From: an uncultured Pelagibacteraceae bacterium
Lineage (GTDB): Bacteria; Pseudomonadota; Alphaproteobacteria; Pelagibacterales; Pelagibacteraceae
Length of the DNA stretch: 33,060 nucleotides
Assembly: GCA_902572005.1 (NCBI GenBank)
Contig: CACGEC010000007.1
Coordinates: 1-33,060, forward strand
Direction: 5' to 3'
Position numbers and translations under genes: made by a program. Shown one piece after another: positions 8,742-17,543 of this stretch. Positions within the stretch are counted from its first letter, which is position 1. Every line of letters begins with the position of its first letter. Under the pieces are notes generated by a model that saw only the letters and a program-made list of their open reading frames with translations, had not been told where the DNA came from and made no database searches.

Positions 8742-9017
8742 CTATTTCGTAGGAGGTTTTTCACCCATTTTATAAACTGCCTTAATAACATCATTAGATG
8801 TATCTCTAACTACATTAAACCATTTTCTACATCCATGTGTGTGAATCCATCTTTCAAATTGAATACCTTTTATATTTTTCCTCATAAATAGATATTCAGC
8901 CCATTGATCGTCACTTAATTCAGTAGGCTGTTTAGGTCTAACTATATGAGCTTCACCACCAGCTTTAAATTCGCTTTGTTCTCTTTCACCGCAATAAGGA
9001 CAATTAATTATAAACAT
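8742..9017 (-). CDS. soxD: Sarcosine oxidase, delta subunit
   Basis: A 91-residue small subunit of heterotetrameric sarcosine oxidase. It shows the zinc-binding residues of the family: 'CPYCGERE' at residues 6-13 and 'HTHGCRKWFNVVRDT' near 59-73, giving three cysteines and histidines in the expected positions. The length and the hallmark 'RDT' ending of the core are typical. The subunit binds Zn and stabilises the complex rather than catalysing. Its ATG overlaps the soxB stop codon (TAATG) and its own stop is three bases from soxA, so the four genes form a single translation-coupled unit. Confidence 0.96.
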   Translation of the reverse strand: MFIINCPYCGEREQSEFKAGGEAHIVRPKQPTELSDDQWAEYLFMRKNIKGIQFERWIHTHGCRKWFNVVRDTSNDVIKAVYKMGEKPPTK

Positions 9018-10270
9018 TAGTGTGCCACAGCTGCTGCACCATGTTCATCAACAAGATCACCACTCACAAATCTATTTAAATTAAATGCAGCATTTAATTT
9101 ATGTGGTTCATCGTTTGCAATGGTGTGCGCAAATAAATCTCCTGACCCAGGAGTAGCTTTGAATCCGCCAGTTCCCCAACCACAATTAAAATATAATCCT
9201 TTTATAGAGGTTTTACTTATAATTGGACTTGCATCTGGACATATATCAACAATTCCACCCCATTGTCTCAACATTCTCATCCTACTGAATATTGGATATA
9301 ATTCTAATATAGCATTTAAAGTTCCTTCTACAACATCATGACTGCCTTTTTGTGAATAAGAAACATAATCATCAGTACCCGCACCAATCACTAACTCTCC
9401 TTTGTCAGATTGACTTACGTAAGCATGTACAGCATTAGACATTACTACCGTATCAATAATCGGTTTTACTGGTTCTGAAACTAAAGCTTGAAGAGGTTTG
9501 CTTTCTAAAGGCAGTCGTAAACCAGCCATATTTGCAATAACACTTGAATGTCCAGCAGCAACTACTCCAATTTTTTTTGTTTTAATAAAACCTTTCGTAG
9601 TTTCAATACCTTCTACAGAGTCACCATTTCTTTTAATTCCTTTAACTTCACAATTTTGGATAATATCAACTCCCATTTCATCAGCACCTCTAGCGTAACC
9701 CCATGCAACAGCATCATGACGAGCTGTACCGGCTCTTCTTTGAAGGGTTCCTCCTAAGACGGGATAACGAATATCAGGTGAAGTATTTATAATTGGGCAA
9801 AACTTTTTTACCTGTTCAGTATTAAGGTAAACAGCATCTATACCATTTAACCTGTTGGCATGTGTTCTTCTTTTAAGATCTCTCACATCTTGTAAATTAT
9901 GTGCAAGGTTCATCACACCTCTTTGGCTAAACATTACATTGTAATTTAATTCTTGTGACAAATTTTCCCAAATTTTTAGTGCATGATCATACAGTCCTGC
10001 ACTCGCATCCCACAAATAATTTGATCTAATTATAGTAGTATTTCTTCCAGTGTTTCCACCACCTATCCATCCTTTTTCTACGACTGCAATATTTTTCATA
10101 TTATGTTTTTTTGCAAGATAATAGGCTGTAGCTAATCCATGGCCACCACCACCTACAATTACAGCATCATATTCTTTTTTAGGCTCAGGATCTTTCCATG
10201 CTTTTTCCCAATTTTCATGATATGAAAAAGCATTTTTGACCAGTGAAAATAAAGAGTACTTATTTCTCAT
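9017..10270 (-). CDS. soxB: Sarcosine oxidase, beta subunit
   Basis: A 417-residue FAD-dependent amine oxidase (DAO family) and the catalytic subunit of heterotetrameric sarcosine oxidase. The FAD-binding motif is '[19 protein letters not shown]' at about 34-52, followed by '[21 protein letters not shown]', typical of SoxB. The C-terminal '[15 protein letters not shown]' is the second FAD contact. Family members hold FAD non-covalently and FMN covalently on a histidine; several His are present mid-protein but I did not assign the linkage residue. It is the first gene of the operon. No good ribosome-binding site precedes the ATG ('TTCACTATAATG'), and the leader to the tRNA gene is only 63 bases. 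Confidence 0.97.
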   Translation of the reverse strand: MRNKYSLFSLVKNAFSYHENWEKAWKDPEPKKEYDAVIVGGGGHGLATAYYLAKKHNMKNIAVVEKGWIGGGNTGRNTTIIRSNYLWDASAGLYDHALKIWENLSQELNYNVMFSQRGVMNLAHNLQDVRDLKRRTHANRLNGIDAVYLNTEQVKKFCPIINTSPDIRYPVLGGTLQRRAGTARHDAVAWGYARGADEMGVDIIQNCEVKGIKRNGDSVEGIETTKGFIKTKKIGVVAAGHSSVIANMAGLRLPLESKPLQALVSEPVKPIIDTVVMSNAVHAYVSQSDKGELVIGAGTDDYVSYSQKGSHDVVEGTLNAILELYPIFSRMRMLRQWGGIVDICPDASPIISKTSIKGLYFNCGWGTGGFKATPGSGDLFAHTIANDEPHKLNAAFNLNRFVSGDLVDEHGAAAVAH

Positions 10271-10333
10271 TATAGTGAATAATTACTTTATAAATGTTGA
10301 TTATTCAATACAATCAGAAGTGACAAATTTCCT
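10271..10333. promoter_or_regulatory. Divergent promoter region between soxB and tRNA-Ser
   Basis: This 63-base A+T-rich gap must hold, or abut, the promoters for the plus-strand tRNA and probably the minus-strand sox operon. On the plus strand a TACAAT hexamer at 10309-10314 lies about 20 bases before the tRNA, with a weak TTTATA at 10287-10292 as a possible -35. On the minus strand TATAAA lies about 16 bases before the soxB ATG. No inverted repeat suggesting an operator and no room for a glycine riboswitch was seen. These are by-eye matches in very A+T-rich DNA and so are weak. Confidence 0.35.
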
Positions 10334-10425
10334 GGAAGAGTGGGTGAGAGGCTTAAACCAGTCGTTTGCTAAATGACCGTGCGAGGAAACTTGTACCGAG
10401 GGTTCGAATCCCTCCTCTTCCGCCA
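10334..10425 (+). tRNA. tRNA-Ser (anticodon GCU), 3' CCA encoded
   Basis: The sequence folds as a class II tRNA. The acceptor stem pairs GGAAGAG (10334-10340) with CTCTTCC (10415-10421), followed by discriminator G and an encoded CCA at 10423-10425. The anticodon stem GTCGT/ATGAC encloses the loop TTGCTAA with anticodon GCT, reading AGC/AGU serine codons. A long variable arm (around GCGAGGAAACTTGT) and a T arm GAGGG-TTCGAAT-CCCTC complete it. The long variable arm and G73 discriminator both fit serine. It sits between soxB and the transglycosylase gene, on the opposite strand to both, and ends five bases before the transglycosylase stop codon. Confidence 0.97.
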
Positions 10426-10429
10426 TATT

Positions 10430-12643
10430 TTAAAATAATGGGTTATTCTTAAAAAAATCTTTCATTGGAATTGGTTTCTGCTCTAATATGTATCTATAAA
10501 CATTATAATTTTCTAAAACTCTTTGAACATAATTTCTAGTTTCTTTGAATTTTATAAGTTCAATCCAATCAACATAATTGATCTGATTTTTTTGAGGATT
10601 TTTATTAATTTTTTTCCAATATCTTACTCTTTTAGGTCCGGCATTATAAGCTGCTATAGCAAATGGATACGCACCCTCATATTCTAAAATTAGGCCAGCT
10701 ATATAATGAGAGCCTAAATTAATATTATATTCTGGATCTGTTGTTAATCTTGATCTTGTATATGGAAGTTTAGCTTGTTTAGCTACAAGTTTTGCAGTGT
10801 AAGGCATTAATTGCATTAAACCTTTTGCACCAGCATGACTATTAGCACTTAAATCAAATTCACTTTCTTGTCTAATTATAGATAGTATAAAAGCACTTTC
10901 AGGAATTTTTCTACCATTAATATATGTTGGAGTGCTAATTATTGGATAATTATATTTGTTATGAAATCGTTTCTCATATGAGGCAATTTTAGAAATTTGT
11001 ATTGCAAAATCAAATCTTTCAATATTTGTTGCTAATTCTGCTGCTAAAACTTCACTACCATTATCAATGTTATCATTAGCTATATGTCTAAGAATATGTT
11101 TTGCATATTTGTCTTCGTCAAGTTCATCTAATAGATAAATAAGCTTAACTATTTCTTTCTTAAAGAAATAATCACGATACTCCTTTTCAATTTTAATATC
11201 TTTTGATAGTTCAAAATTTTTATTTGGGTATAGTTCCATAAAGGCAAGTTGACCATAATAAGTGGTTAAAAAATTTGTCGCCTCGTTAAACCATTTATCA
11301 GATAACTCTTTATTTTCTAATTTTTTATAAGTTCTACCTAGCCAGTAAGCACCTCTTGCAACACTTATTGGGTAACCAACATTATTGTAAAAACTTTCAA
11401 AATGCTCTTTTGCTAATAGTGCATCATCTAAAAAACTCAAGGCAATCCATCCACTCATCCATTCAGCAGCAGCAAATTCTGGACCCTCTGTCATTCCATG
11501 ATTACTTGATATTTTATATGCTAGTTCATATTTTTTTTTATATATCAATGATCTTGAAATAATTTCTCTTTCAGTCCACCATTTATCTGGACGTACTAAA
11601 TAATCTTTTGTATTCTTTATCTTCAATAAAATTTCAACAGAACTATCAACACGACCTCTTTTTCTTCGCCATTTTAATCTATCATAATTTAAACCAGCAT
11701 CATTTTTAAATTTTGCAGGTACTTTTGATATAGCATTATCGACACCATAAGATTTACTCATTAATAGTTGTCTAGCATTATATAAAAGTTCATAATCTTT
11801 TGGTAAGTATCTTAACAATCTTTTTAAATCCCAATATTTGTTGTTCCAAGCAAGATAATCCGCACGTTTAATATAATCATCTGCATTAAGATATTTCTTA
11901 AATTTTTTTCTATAAAATCTTAATTCAGATTTAGTTAGTTCAGCAGTAATCCAACCATCTTTAATAAGTTTTACTCCCTCTTCATTGTTACCTGTTAAAA
12001 TATGACTTTCTCCTAGTATCATTTTTCCAAATCCACTTAATGGTTCAGAAGCGGAAAAAGAATTAATAATTTTTTTAGGTGAAACTTTATCTGTTGATAA
12101 TTTATGTTCTGCTAAATACTTTACACGACCTATCCTTGGATAATCCTCATTTGCATCAATAAAGGTTTTGTAGTCATAATAAGTTGCTTGATTACCTTTT
12201 GTTAAGAGATGTCTCCATTGAATAAAATTATAAATTGACTTGTCTTTAGCTTTTTTAGCTGTATTTAAGGCAGAGGGCCATTTAGCTTTTTTCATCTCCG
12301 AAATAGCCTTGTCTGCTAAACTGAAATCTTTTTTACTATAATATTTTGAAATCTTAATTTCTTTAGTTTTCTTGGTCTTGGTTCCTGCAATTAAAGGCTT
12401 TTTCTTTGGTAATATAAGCGTTTTTTTAATATCCTTTTTGACAATGATTTCTTTTTCTATTTTTTTAGTTTCAGTTTTTTTAATTGGTTTTGGTAAGGGC
12501 CTTAAAACATCTATTAATAACTTTTTTTCAGTTACATCCTTCGGCTGCAGTGGTTTTTTAATGGGGATTATATCAGATGAAGCAATGTTAAAAGTGCTGG
12601 ACAAGCAAAACAAAACAATAAAAAATAAGTTTTTTTTCAGCAT
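10430..12643 (-). CDS. slt: Soluble lytic murein transglycosylase (Slt70-like)
   Basis: A 737-residue periplasmic enzyme that cleaves peptidoglycan glycan strands to 1,6-anhydromuropeptides. It has a signal peptide (residues 1-23), a Lys/Pro-rich linker (about 25-95, many 'KKP' and 'KKT' runs), a long alpha-helical superhelical region (about 105-560) typical of Slt70 and a C-terminal GH23 catalytic domain. The catalytic glutamate is in 'IIRQESEFD' at about E593, followed by 'GAKGLMQLMP' and 'AIAAYNAGPKRVRYW', the other GH23 motifs. The start ATG fits the signal peptide. The gene is divergent from dapA across a 42-base gap, and on its 3' side its stop nearly abuts the tRNA on the other strand. 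Confidence 0.93.
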   Translation of the reverse strand: MLKKNLFFIVLFCLSSTFNIASSDIIPIKKPLQPKDVTEKKLLIDVLRPLPKPIKKTETKKIEKEIIVKKDIKKTLILPKKKPLIAGTKTKKTKEIKISKYYSKKDFSLADKAISEMKKAKWPSALNTAKKAKDKSIYNFIQWRHLLTKGNQATYYDYKTFIDANEDYPRIGRVKYLAEHKLSTDKVSPKKIINSFSASEPLSGFGKMILGESHILTGNNEEGVKLIKDGWITAELTKSELRFYRKKFKKYLNADDYIKRADYLAWNNKYWDLKRLLRYLPKDYELLYNARQLLMSKSYGVDNAISKVPAKFKNDAGLNYDRLKWRRKRGRVDSSVEILLKIKNTKDYLVRPDKWWTEREIISRSLIYKKKYELAYKISSNHGMTEGPEFAAAEWMSGWIALSFLDDALLAKEHFESFYNNVGYPISVARGAYWLGRTYKKLENKELSDKWFNEATNFLTTYYGQLAFMELYPNKNFELSKDIKIEKEYRDYFFKKEIVKLIYLLDELDEDKYAKHILRHIANDNIDNGSEVLAAELATNIERFDFAIQISKIASYEKRFHNKYNYPIISTPTYINGRKIPESAFILSIIRQESEFDLSANSHAGAKGLMQLMPYTAKLVAKQAKLPYTRSRLTTDPEYNINLGSHYIAGLILEYEGAYPFAIAAYNAGPKRVRYWKKINKNPQKNQINYVDWIELIKFKETRNYVQRVLENYNVYRYILEQKPIPMKDFFKNNPLF

Positions 12644-12651
12644 AATCTTTA

Positions 12652-12685
12652 CTATATGAATCCTTAAACTATGTTATAAGTATTT
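12652..12685 (+). promoter_or_regulatory. Predicted dapA promoter with extended -10, leaderless geometry
   Basis: An extended -10 motif TGtTATAAG runs 12672-12680, and the dapA ATG begins at 12686, five bases later. A start site six to seven bases past the -10 would fall on or beside the A of the ATG. There is no purine-rich ribosome-binding site before this ATG. No convincing -35 is seen, as is often the case with extended -10 promoters. Assigned by eye. Confidence 0.5.
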
Positions 12686-13567
12686 ATGTTTAAAGGATCA
12701 AATGTTGCTTTAGTCACTCCATTTAAAAATGATAAACTTGATGATGAAACTTATATCAAGTTAATTCATTTTCACATTAAAAATGGCACAAACGGTTTAG
12801 TTCCAGCAGGAACAACGGGTGAATCTCCAACTTTGAGCCATCATGAGCACGAGAGAGTGATTGAATTGTGTGTAAAGGAAAGTAATGGAAAATTACCGGT
12901 ATTTGCTGGAACAGGTTCAAATTCTACTGAGGAAGCAATATCTTTAACAAGGCATGCTGAAAAAATAGGGGCCAATGGTGCTCTTATAGTAACCCCATAT
13001 TATAATAAGCCAACTCAGGAAGGTTTATACCAACATTATAAATCGATAAATGATAAATGTGGAATTCCAATTCTTATTTATAATATTCCTGGAAGATCGG
13101 TGATAGATATGACTGTTGATACTATGGCGAGACTTTATGAATTGAAAAATATTATTGGTGTTAAAGATGCTACAGGTGATTTAAATAGAGTAGACCAAAC
13201 ATTAAAAAAAATGGGTAAAGATTTCATACAATTAACAGGTAACGATGATAATGCATTAGAATTTAATAAGAGAGGAGGTGTGGGTGCAATTAGTGTTACA
13301 GCTAACATTGCTCCAAAAATTTGCTCAGAATTTCAAAAAAATTCAGTGATGAATGATGAAAAATCACAATTAGAAGCAAAAAAACTTGATGAAATTTTAC
13401 AACCCTTACACCATTCAATGTTTGTTGAGAGTAATCCTAGTCCTGTGAAATATGCCGCAAAGTTACTTAATCTTTGTGATGATGATGTAAGATTACCTCT
13501 GGTAAAAGTAACTGATCCAACTAAAGAAATTGTAAAAAAAGCTCTTCAGTCTGCAAAATTAATTTAA
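12686..13567 (+). CDS. dapA: 4-hydroxy-tetrahydrodipicolinate synthase
   Basis: A 293-residue TIM-barrel aldolase, normal length for DapA, which condenses pyruvate and aspartate semialdehyde in the diaminopimelate/lysine pathway. The pyruvate-binding Schiff-base lysine is K160 in 'GVKDATGD'. The catalytic triad positions are present: 'AGTTGES' (T43/T44), 'IYNIPGR' (Y132), and R137 for the substrate carboxylate. The N-acetylneuraminate lyase relatives share this fold, but the motif spacing and the residue after 'IPGR' fit DapA. The start lies immediately after an extended -10 promoter motif. Its stop overlaps the smpB ATG by one base. Confidence 0.96.
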   Translation: MFKGSNVALVTPFKNDKLDDETYIKLIHFHIKNGTNGLVPAGTTGESPTLSHHEHERVIELCVKESNGKLPVFAGTGSNSTEEAISLTRHAEKIGANGALIVTPYYNKPTQEGLYQHYKSINDKCGIPILIYNIPGRSVIDMTVDTMARLYELKNIIGVKDATGDLNRVDQTLKKMGKDFIQLTGNDDNALEFNKRGGVGAISVTANIAPKICSEFQKNSVMNDEKSQLEAKKLDEILQPLHHSMFVESNPSPVKYAAKLLNLCDDDVRLPLVKVTDPTKEIVKKALQSAKLI

Positions 13568-14037
13568 TGACCAAAAAAACCAATCCTGGTTTAAAGATTA
13601 TTTGTTTAAATCGTAAAGCAAGTTTTAATTTTTTCTTTGAAGATTTAATTGAAGCTGGAATTGTACTTAGAGGGTCAGAAATAAAGTCAATAAGAGATGG
13701 AAAAGTAAATATTGCAGATTCTTATGCGATTGAAAAAAATGGTGAATTGGTATTGATAAATTCTCATATTGCTTCTTATAAGCAAGCTAGTTATTCAAAT
13801 CACAGTCCAATGGCTGAAAGAAAACTTTTGCTCAATAAAAGAGAGATAAATAAACTTATTGGGAAGATGCAAAGAGATGGATTTACAATTGTGCCTACAA
13901 AAATGTATTTTAAGAAGGGTAAAGCAAAAATAGAGTTAGCTGTTGCAAAAGGTAAAAAACAATTTGATAAGCGAGCAGCTAAAAAAAACAGAGACTGGAA
14001 TCGTGATAAAGCAAGATATATTAGAAAAACAAGTTAA
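13567..14037 (+). CDS. smpB: SsrA-binding protein
   Basis: A 156-residue tmRNA-binding protein needed for trans-translation, which frees stalled ribosomes and tags their incomplete products. The core has the family stretch '[31 protein letters not shown]' in pieces (about 19-50), and the C-terminal basic tail '[19 protein letters not shown]' that inserts in the decoding centre. Length is normal. The ATG overlaps the last base of dapA, so they are probably coupled. The dapA-smpB pair is common in alphaproteobacteria. The 3' end overlaps folK in another frame. Confidence 0.96.
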   Translation: MTKKTNPGLKIICLNRKASFNFFFEDLIEAGIVLRGSEIKSIRDGKVNIADSYAIEKNGELVLINSHIASYKQASYSNHSPMAERKLLLNKREINKLIGKMQRDGFTIVPTKMYFKKGKAKIELAVAKGKKQFDKRAAKKNRDWNRDKARYIRKTS

Positions 14038-14515
14038 ACCAATTTACCTTGGAATAGGTTCAAATTTAGGTAACAAAAAATACAACATTGAAAGAGCGAA
14101 AATTGAGTTACTTAAAAATGAGATAAAGATTGTAAGTTCATCTAATTTCTATCAAAGCTTATCATGGCCAAATCCAAATAATCCTAAGTTTTTAAATATA
14201 GTTATAGAAATAAAGACAAACTTAAACCCTTCGAAATTGCTTAAAATTTGCAAAGAAATTGAAAATTATCTTGGGAGAAAGAGGGCACCCAAAAACGCAC
14301 CTCGTTCATGTGATATTGATATTATAGACTATCAAAGTTTATCAATAAAAAGTGGTATTACCATACCTCATCCTCGTATGCATACTCGAAACTTTGTTTT
14401 ATTGCCTTTATTTGAGTTAAATAAAGACTGGATACACCCTATATCAAAACGCAATATTAAAAGTCTTATATTATCATTATCGAATAGAGACATTAGAACT
14501 ATTAAACAAATATAA
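14003..14515 (+). CDS. folK: HPPK, 6-hydroxymethyl-7,8-dihydropterin pyrophosphokinase
   Basis: The protein transfers pyrophosphate from ATP to hydroxymethyldihydropterin in folate synthesis. The fold is shown by the start '[13 protein letters not shown]', '[20 protein letters not shown]' and the HPPK signature '[12 protein letters not shown]'. The ORF track starts at a TTG (13943), but that adds a 20-residue lead-in with no homology. A GTG at 14003 begins only about 12 residues before the domain and overlaps smpB by 35 bases; I prefer it, giving 170 residues. Both starts are non-ATG and neither has a strong ribosome site, so the exact start is unsettled. Folate from this pathway serves the sox and other one-carbon enzymes. 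Confidence 0.9.
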   Translation: MIKQDILEKQVKPIYLGIGSNLGNKKYNIERAKIELLKNEIKIVSSSNFYQSLSWPNPNNPKFLNIVIEIKTNLNPSKLLKICKEIENYLGRKRAPKNAPRSCDIDIIDYQSLSIKSGITIPHPRMHTRNFVLLPLFELNKDWIHPISKRNIKSLILSLSNRDIRTIKQI

Positions 14516-14520
14516 TTTTC

Positions 14521-14534
14521 TGATATAATAAGGA
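14521..14534 (+). promoter_or_regulatory. Predicted rel/spoT promoter with consensus extended -10
   Basis: The bases TGaTATAAT at 14521-14529 match the extended -10 consensus in full. The rel/spoT ATG starts at 14535, five bases further on, so the predicted transcript would begin about at the ATG. An AAGGA sits directly against the ATG, too close to act as a normal ribosome site. Only five bases separate the folK stop from this motif, so read-through from folK is also possible. Confidence 0.5.
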
Positions 14535-16280
14535 ATGTTAAATTCAAACGATTTAATAAATAAAGTAAAAATATATAATAAGTTTTTAAATCCTGAAAAA
14601 CTTAATAAAGCATACAATTTTGCTGTTAAAGCACATAGTAATCAAAAAAGAGCGTCCGGTGATCCTTACTCCGTGCACCCTATAGAAGTTGCAAATATTC
14701 TAACAGATTTAAAATTAGATAGTGCAACAATAACAACAGGTTTATTACATGACACTATAGAAGATACATATGCAACTTATGAAACTATAAAAGGTGAATT
14801 TGGCGATGAAGTAGCTGATTTAGTTGATGGTGTTACTAAAATTTCTGTTTTAGAAAATACAGCAACTTCAAACTCTAAAGCAGAAAATTTTAGAAAATTA
14901 ATTTTAGCTACATCTAAAGACATTAGAGTTTTGTTGGTAAAAATTGCTGACCGTTTACATAACATGCGTACCATTAAAGCAATAACTAAAGAGGAAAAGA
15001 GAAAACGTATAGCTCAAGAAACAATGGAAATATACGCCCCACTTGCAGATAGAATGGGTATGCATAGAATTAGAGACGAACTTGAAGATCTTTCATTTGA
15101 AATTTTGAATAATGAAGCAAGATCACTTATTCAAAAAAGATTAGATGAAATTAAGTCAGACAAAAAAGATATTTTTGAAACATTGTCTAATGAATTGAAG
15201 AAACTTCTTAATGAAAATAATATTAATTCGGAAATCTATGGAAGAGAAAAAACTCCATTTTCAATTTGGCGTAAAGTTCAAAAAAAAAGAGTTTCTCTTG
15301 AACAAGTTACAGACATCATAGGTTTTAGAATAATTTTAAAGAATATAGATGAATGTTATAAAACCTTAGGTATTCTTCACAAGGAATACAATTGTATTCC
15401 AGGTAAGTTTAAAGATTATATTTCTTCAGCTAAAATAAATGGATACAAATCAATTCATACATCTGTAATTGGATCTAATAAAAAACCAATTGAAATTCAA
15501 ATTAGAACACTTGAAATGCACGAGTTTGCAGAAAGAGGTATTGCATCTCATTGGCAATATAAATCATCTGAAAAGTTTAATTCATTGACTTGGAAAGAAT
15601 ATGATTGGTTGAAAGATCTTGTTGAGATTATTGAAAAAAATGAAAATCCAGAACATTCTTACGAATATACGAAACTTCAGATGTTTCAGGAAAACGTTTT
15701 TTGTTTTACTCCAAAAGGATCTGTTATCAAATTACCAAAAGACGCAACGCCCATAGACTTTGCTTATGCTGTGCACACCAAAGTTGGTGATACGGCTACA
15801 GGATGTGAAATTAATGGAAACAAAAGTGAACTTCAAAGCATTTTAAGAAATGGAGACCGAGTAAATATTATAACATCAAAAAATCAGTCTCCGTCACTTC
15901 ACTGGATACCCACAACAAAAACTGGGAAAGCAAGAGCTGCGATAAGAAGATATTGGCATGACAAAGGTGAGCAAAAACAAGAACGTATTAAAAAATATAA
16001 TACTACATTATGGATATCATTACCTGATAAGCCTGGCCAATTAGGAAATGTTAGCTCTTTAATAGGAGAGCATAAGTTAAATATATCCAATCTTGAGATG
16101 GCTGGTAAAAACCCCAATTATATTAATTTTAAATTTCAATTAATTATTCGAGATCTAAAAAATTTTACTAATTTTATTGCAGAGCTTAAACAAAAGGGTA
16201 TAAAATTTAAAATAATCAGACACGAAGATAAAAGAAATGCTTTCACACAAAAAATCCTTAAATATTTTAAGAAAAACTGA
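14535..16280 (+). CDS. spoT: Bifunctional (p)ppGpp synthetase/hydrolase (Rel/SpoT), compact form
   Basis: A 581-residue Rel/SpoT homologue that makes and removes (p)ppGpp. The hydrolase HD domain shows H48, 'LLHDTIEDT' (H72, D73, E76, D77) and 'ADRLHNMRT' (D139). The synthetase domain has 'YGREKTPFSIWRK' and 'GFRIILKN', with 'PGKFKDYIS' in place of the usual RFKD of bifunctional enzymes. A TGS domain begins at 'CFTPKGSVIKLP' and a C-terminal ACT-like domain at 'LPDKPGQLGNVSSL'. The stretch between TGS and ACT is very short: the helical and zinc-finger-like parts of longer relatives (700 or more residues) seem missing. Hydrolase and synthetase motifs both look intact. The next gene starts 44 bases inside it. 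Confidence 0.93.
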   Translation: MLNSNDLINKVKIYNKFLNPEKLNKAYNFAVKAHSNQKRASGDPYSVHPIEVANILTDLKLDSATITTGLLHDTIEDTYATYETIKGEFGDEVADLVDGVTKISVLENTATSNSKAENFRKLILATSKDIRVLLVKIADRLHNMRTIKAITKEEKRKRIAQETMEIYAPLADRMGMHRIRDELEDLSFEILNNEARSLIQKRLDEIKSDKKDIFETLSNELKKLLNENNINSEIYGREKTPFSIWRKVQKKRVSLEQVTDIIGFRIILKNIDECYKTLGILHKEYNCIPGKFKDYISSAKINGYKSIHTSVIGSNKKPIEIQIRTLEMHEFAERGIASHWQYKSSEKFNSLTWKEYDWLKDLVEIIEKNENPEHSYEYTKLQMFQENVFCFTPKGSVIKLPKDATPIDFAYAVHTKVGDTATGCEINGNKSELQSILRNGDRVNIITSKNQSPSLHWIPTTKTGKARAAIRRYWHDKGEQKQERIKKYNTTLWISLPDKPGQLGNVSSLIGEHKLNISNLEMAGKNPNYINFKFQLIIRDLKNFTNFIAELKQKGIKFKIIRHEDKRNAFTQKILKYFKKN

Positions 16281-16824
16281 TGCTTTATTAGAGGGACACT
16301 TTGTATTATCTTCAGGCCTGCACTCATCTAAATATATCCAATGTGCCAAACTTTTAAGTTATCCTCACTTAGCGGATAAAATTTGTAAATCCCTAGCCCT
16401 GAAAATTAAAAAAAACTTTAGAAAAATAGATTTAATTCTTGCTCCAGCTATGGGTGGAATAATTATTGGCTATGAAATAGGTAAAATTTTAAAAAAAGAG
16501 ACAATTTTTTGCGAGAGAGTTAAAGGTAAATTTAAATTAAGACGTGGCTTTAGAATAAACAAAGGTGCAAATGTTTTAATTATTGAAGATGTCATTACCA
16601 CAGGTAAATCAAGTATGGAATGTGTAAAAATTATAAAACAAGCTAAAGCAAAGTTAGTTGGATTTGCCTCAATAATTGACAGATCAACAAAAAAAACTTT
16701 AAAAATAAAAAAAAAAATAATTTCTCATTTAAAGATAGATGTTCCAACTTACTCTAAAAAGAAAATACCAAAAAGTTTAGCATCAATCAAAATTACAACT
16801 CCCGGAAGTAGATTTATTAAGTGA
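16237..16824 (+). CDS. pyrE: Orotate phosphoribosyltransferase
   Basis: A 195-residue type I phosphoribosyltransferase that joins orotate and PRPP to give orotidine 5'-phosphate in pyrimidine synthesis. The PRPP-binding motif is 'VLIIEDVITTGKS' (about 113-125), 'GHFVLSSGLHSSKYIQC' near residue 20 is the orotate-side stretch, and 'APAMGGIIIGYEIG' and 'FCERVKG' are in the expected order. The start ATG lies in the 3' end of rel/spoT in another frame (44-base overlap), with a weak AAAGA before it; no better in-frame start exists further down before conserved sequence. The stop overlaps the pdxJ GTG start by four bases. Confidence 0.93.
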   Translation: MLSHKKSLNILRKTDALLEGHFVLSSGLHSSKYIQCAKLLSYPHLADKICKSLALKIKKNFRKIDLILAPAMGGIIIGYEIGKILKKETIFCERVKGKFKLRRGFRINKGANVLIIEDVITTGKSSMECVKIIKQAKAKLVGFASIIDRSTKKTLKIKKKIISHLKIDVPTYSKKKIPKSLASIKITTPGSRFIK

Positions 16825-17543
16825 AACGTTTAGGTGTTAATATCGATCATGTTGCAACGGTAAGAAATGCACGAGGTGAATTTCATCCTGACCCATTATT
16901 TGCAGCTAAATTTGCAAAAAAATCAGGAGCAGACTCAATTACAATCCATTTAAGAGAAGATAGAAGACACATTAAAGATTTAGATGCTAAAAAAATTTGT
17001 TCTCAAAAAAATATTTTAGTAAATTTAGAAATTTCAACAAATGATAATATTGTTAAATCTGCATTAAAGATAAAACCAAATTTTATTTGTATAGTACCAG
17101 AAAATAGGAAAGAAGTTACAACTGAAGGAGGTTTAAATCTGGTTCGTAATAAATTAAAGCTAAAAAAAATTATTTCTAGATTTAAAAAAAAGAAAATAAG
17201 AACTAGCTTATTTATCAATCCATCAGTTAACGATATTAAGATTGCAAAAAAATTAGAAGTTGATTGTATTGAAATTCATACTGGACATTTTGCTAATTTA
17301 GTTAAATCCAAAAAAAATTATTCTAATGAACTGAAAAGAATAAAAAAAAGCTCTATTCTCGCTAAAAAATTAGGTTTAGAAGTTCATGCAGGTCATGGAT
17401 TGGATTATAAAACAACTAGATTACTCACTAAAATTAGAGAAATAGAGGAATTCAATATAGGACATTTCATAATTGGAGAGTCAATCTTTTATGGCTTAAA
17501 CAAAGTAATTAAAAATTTTAAAAAAATAATTAAAAGTAGATGA
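16821..17543 (+). CDS. pdxJ: Pyridoxine 5'-phosphate synthase
   Basis: A 240-residue TIM-barrel enzyme, normal length, which condenses 1-deoxyxylulose 5-phosphate and 3-amino-2-oxopropyl phosphate in the last synthetic step of vitamin B6. Recognised by 'LGVNIDHVATVRNARG' at the start, 'SITIHLREDRRHI' (about 40-52), 'IEIHTGHFA' and 'VHAGHGLDY'. The start is GTG and forms a GTGA overlap with the pyrE stop; the next ATG would lie too far in. The pdxJ-acpS-lepB-rnc order is a widely conserved proteobacterial arrangement. Confidence 0.96.
   Translation: MKRLGVNIDHVATVRNARGEFHPDPLFAAKFAKKSGADSITIHLREDRRHIKDLDAKKICSQKNILVNLEISTNDNIVKSALKIKPNFICIVPENRKEVTTEGGLNLVRNKLKLKKIISRFKKKKIRTSLFINPSVNDIKIAKKLEVDCIEIHTGHFANLVKSKKNYSNELKRIKKSSILAKKLGLEVHAGHGLDYKTTRLLTKIREIEEFNIGHFIIGESIFYGLNKVIKNFKKIIKSR

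Noticed and set aside
10271-10333. Glycine riboswitch before the sarcosine oxidase operon
   Set aside because: Such switches are known in SAR11 for glycine-related genes, so I looked, but 63 bases is too short and no matching pattern is seen.
10334-10425. tRNA-Ser as an integration site for a mobile element
   Set aside because: No integrase gene, no repeated copy of the tRNA 3' end and no island-like genes on either side.
12372-12659. 95-residue plus-strand ORF opposite the start of slt
   Set aside because: Mirror of the Lys/Pro-rich linker and signal peptide of the transglycosylase; low-complexity hydrophobic product.
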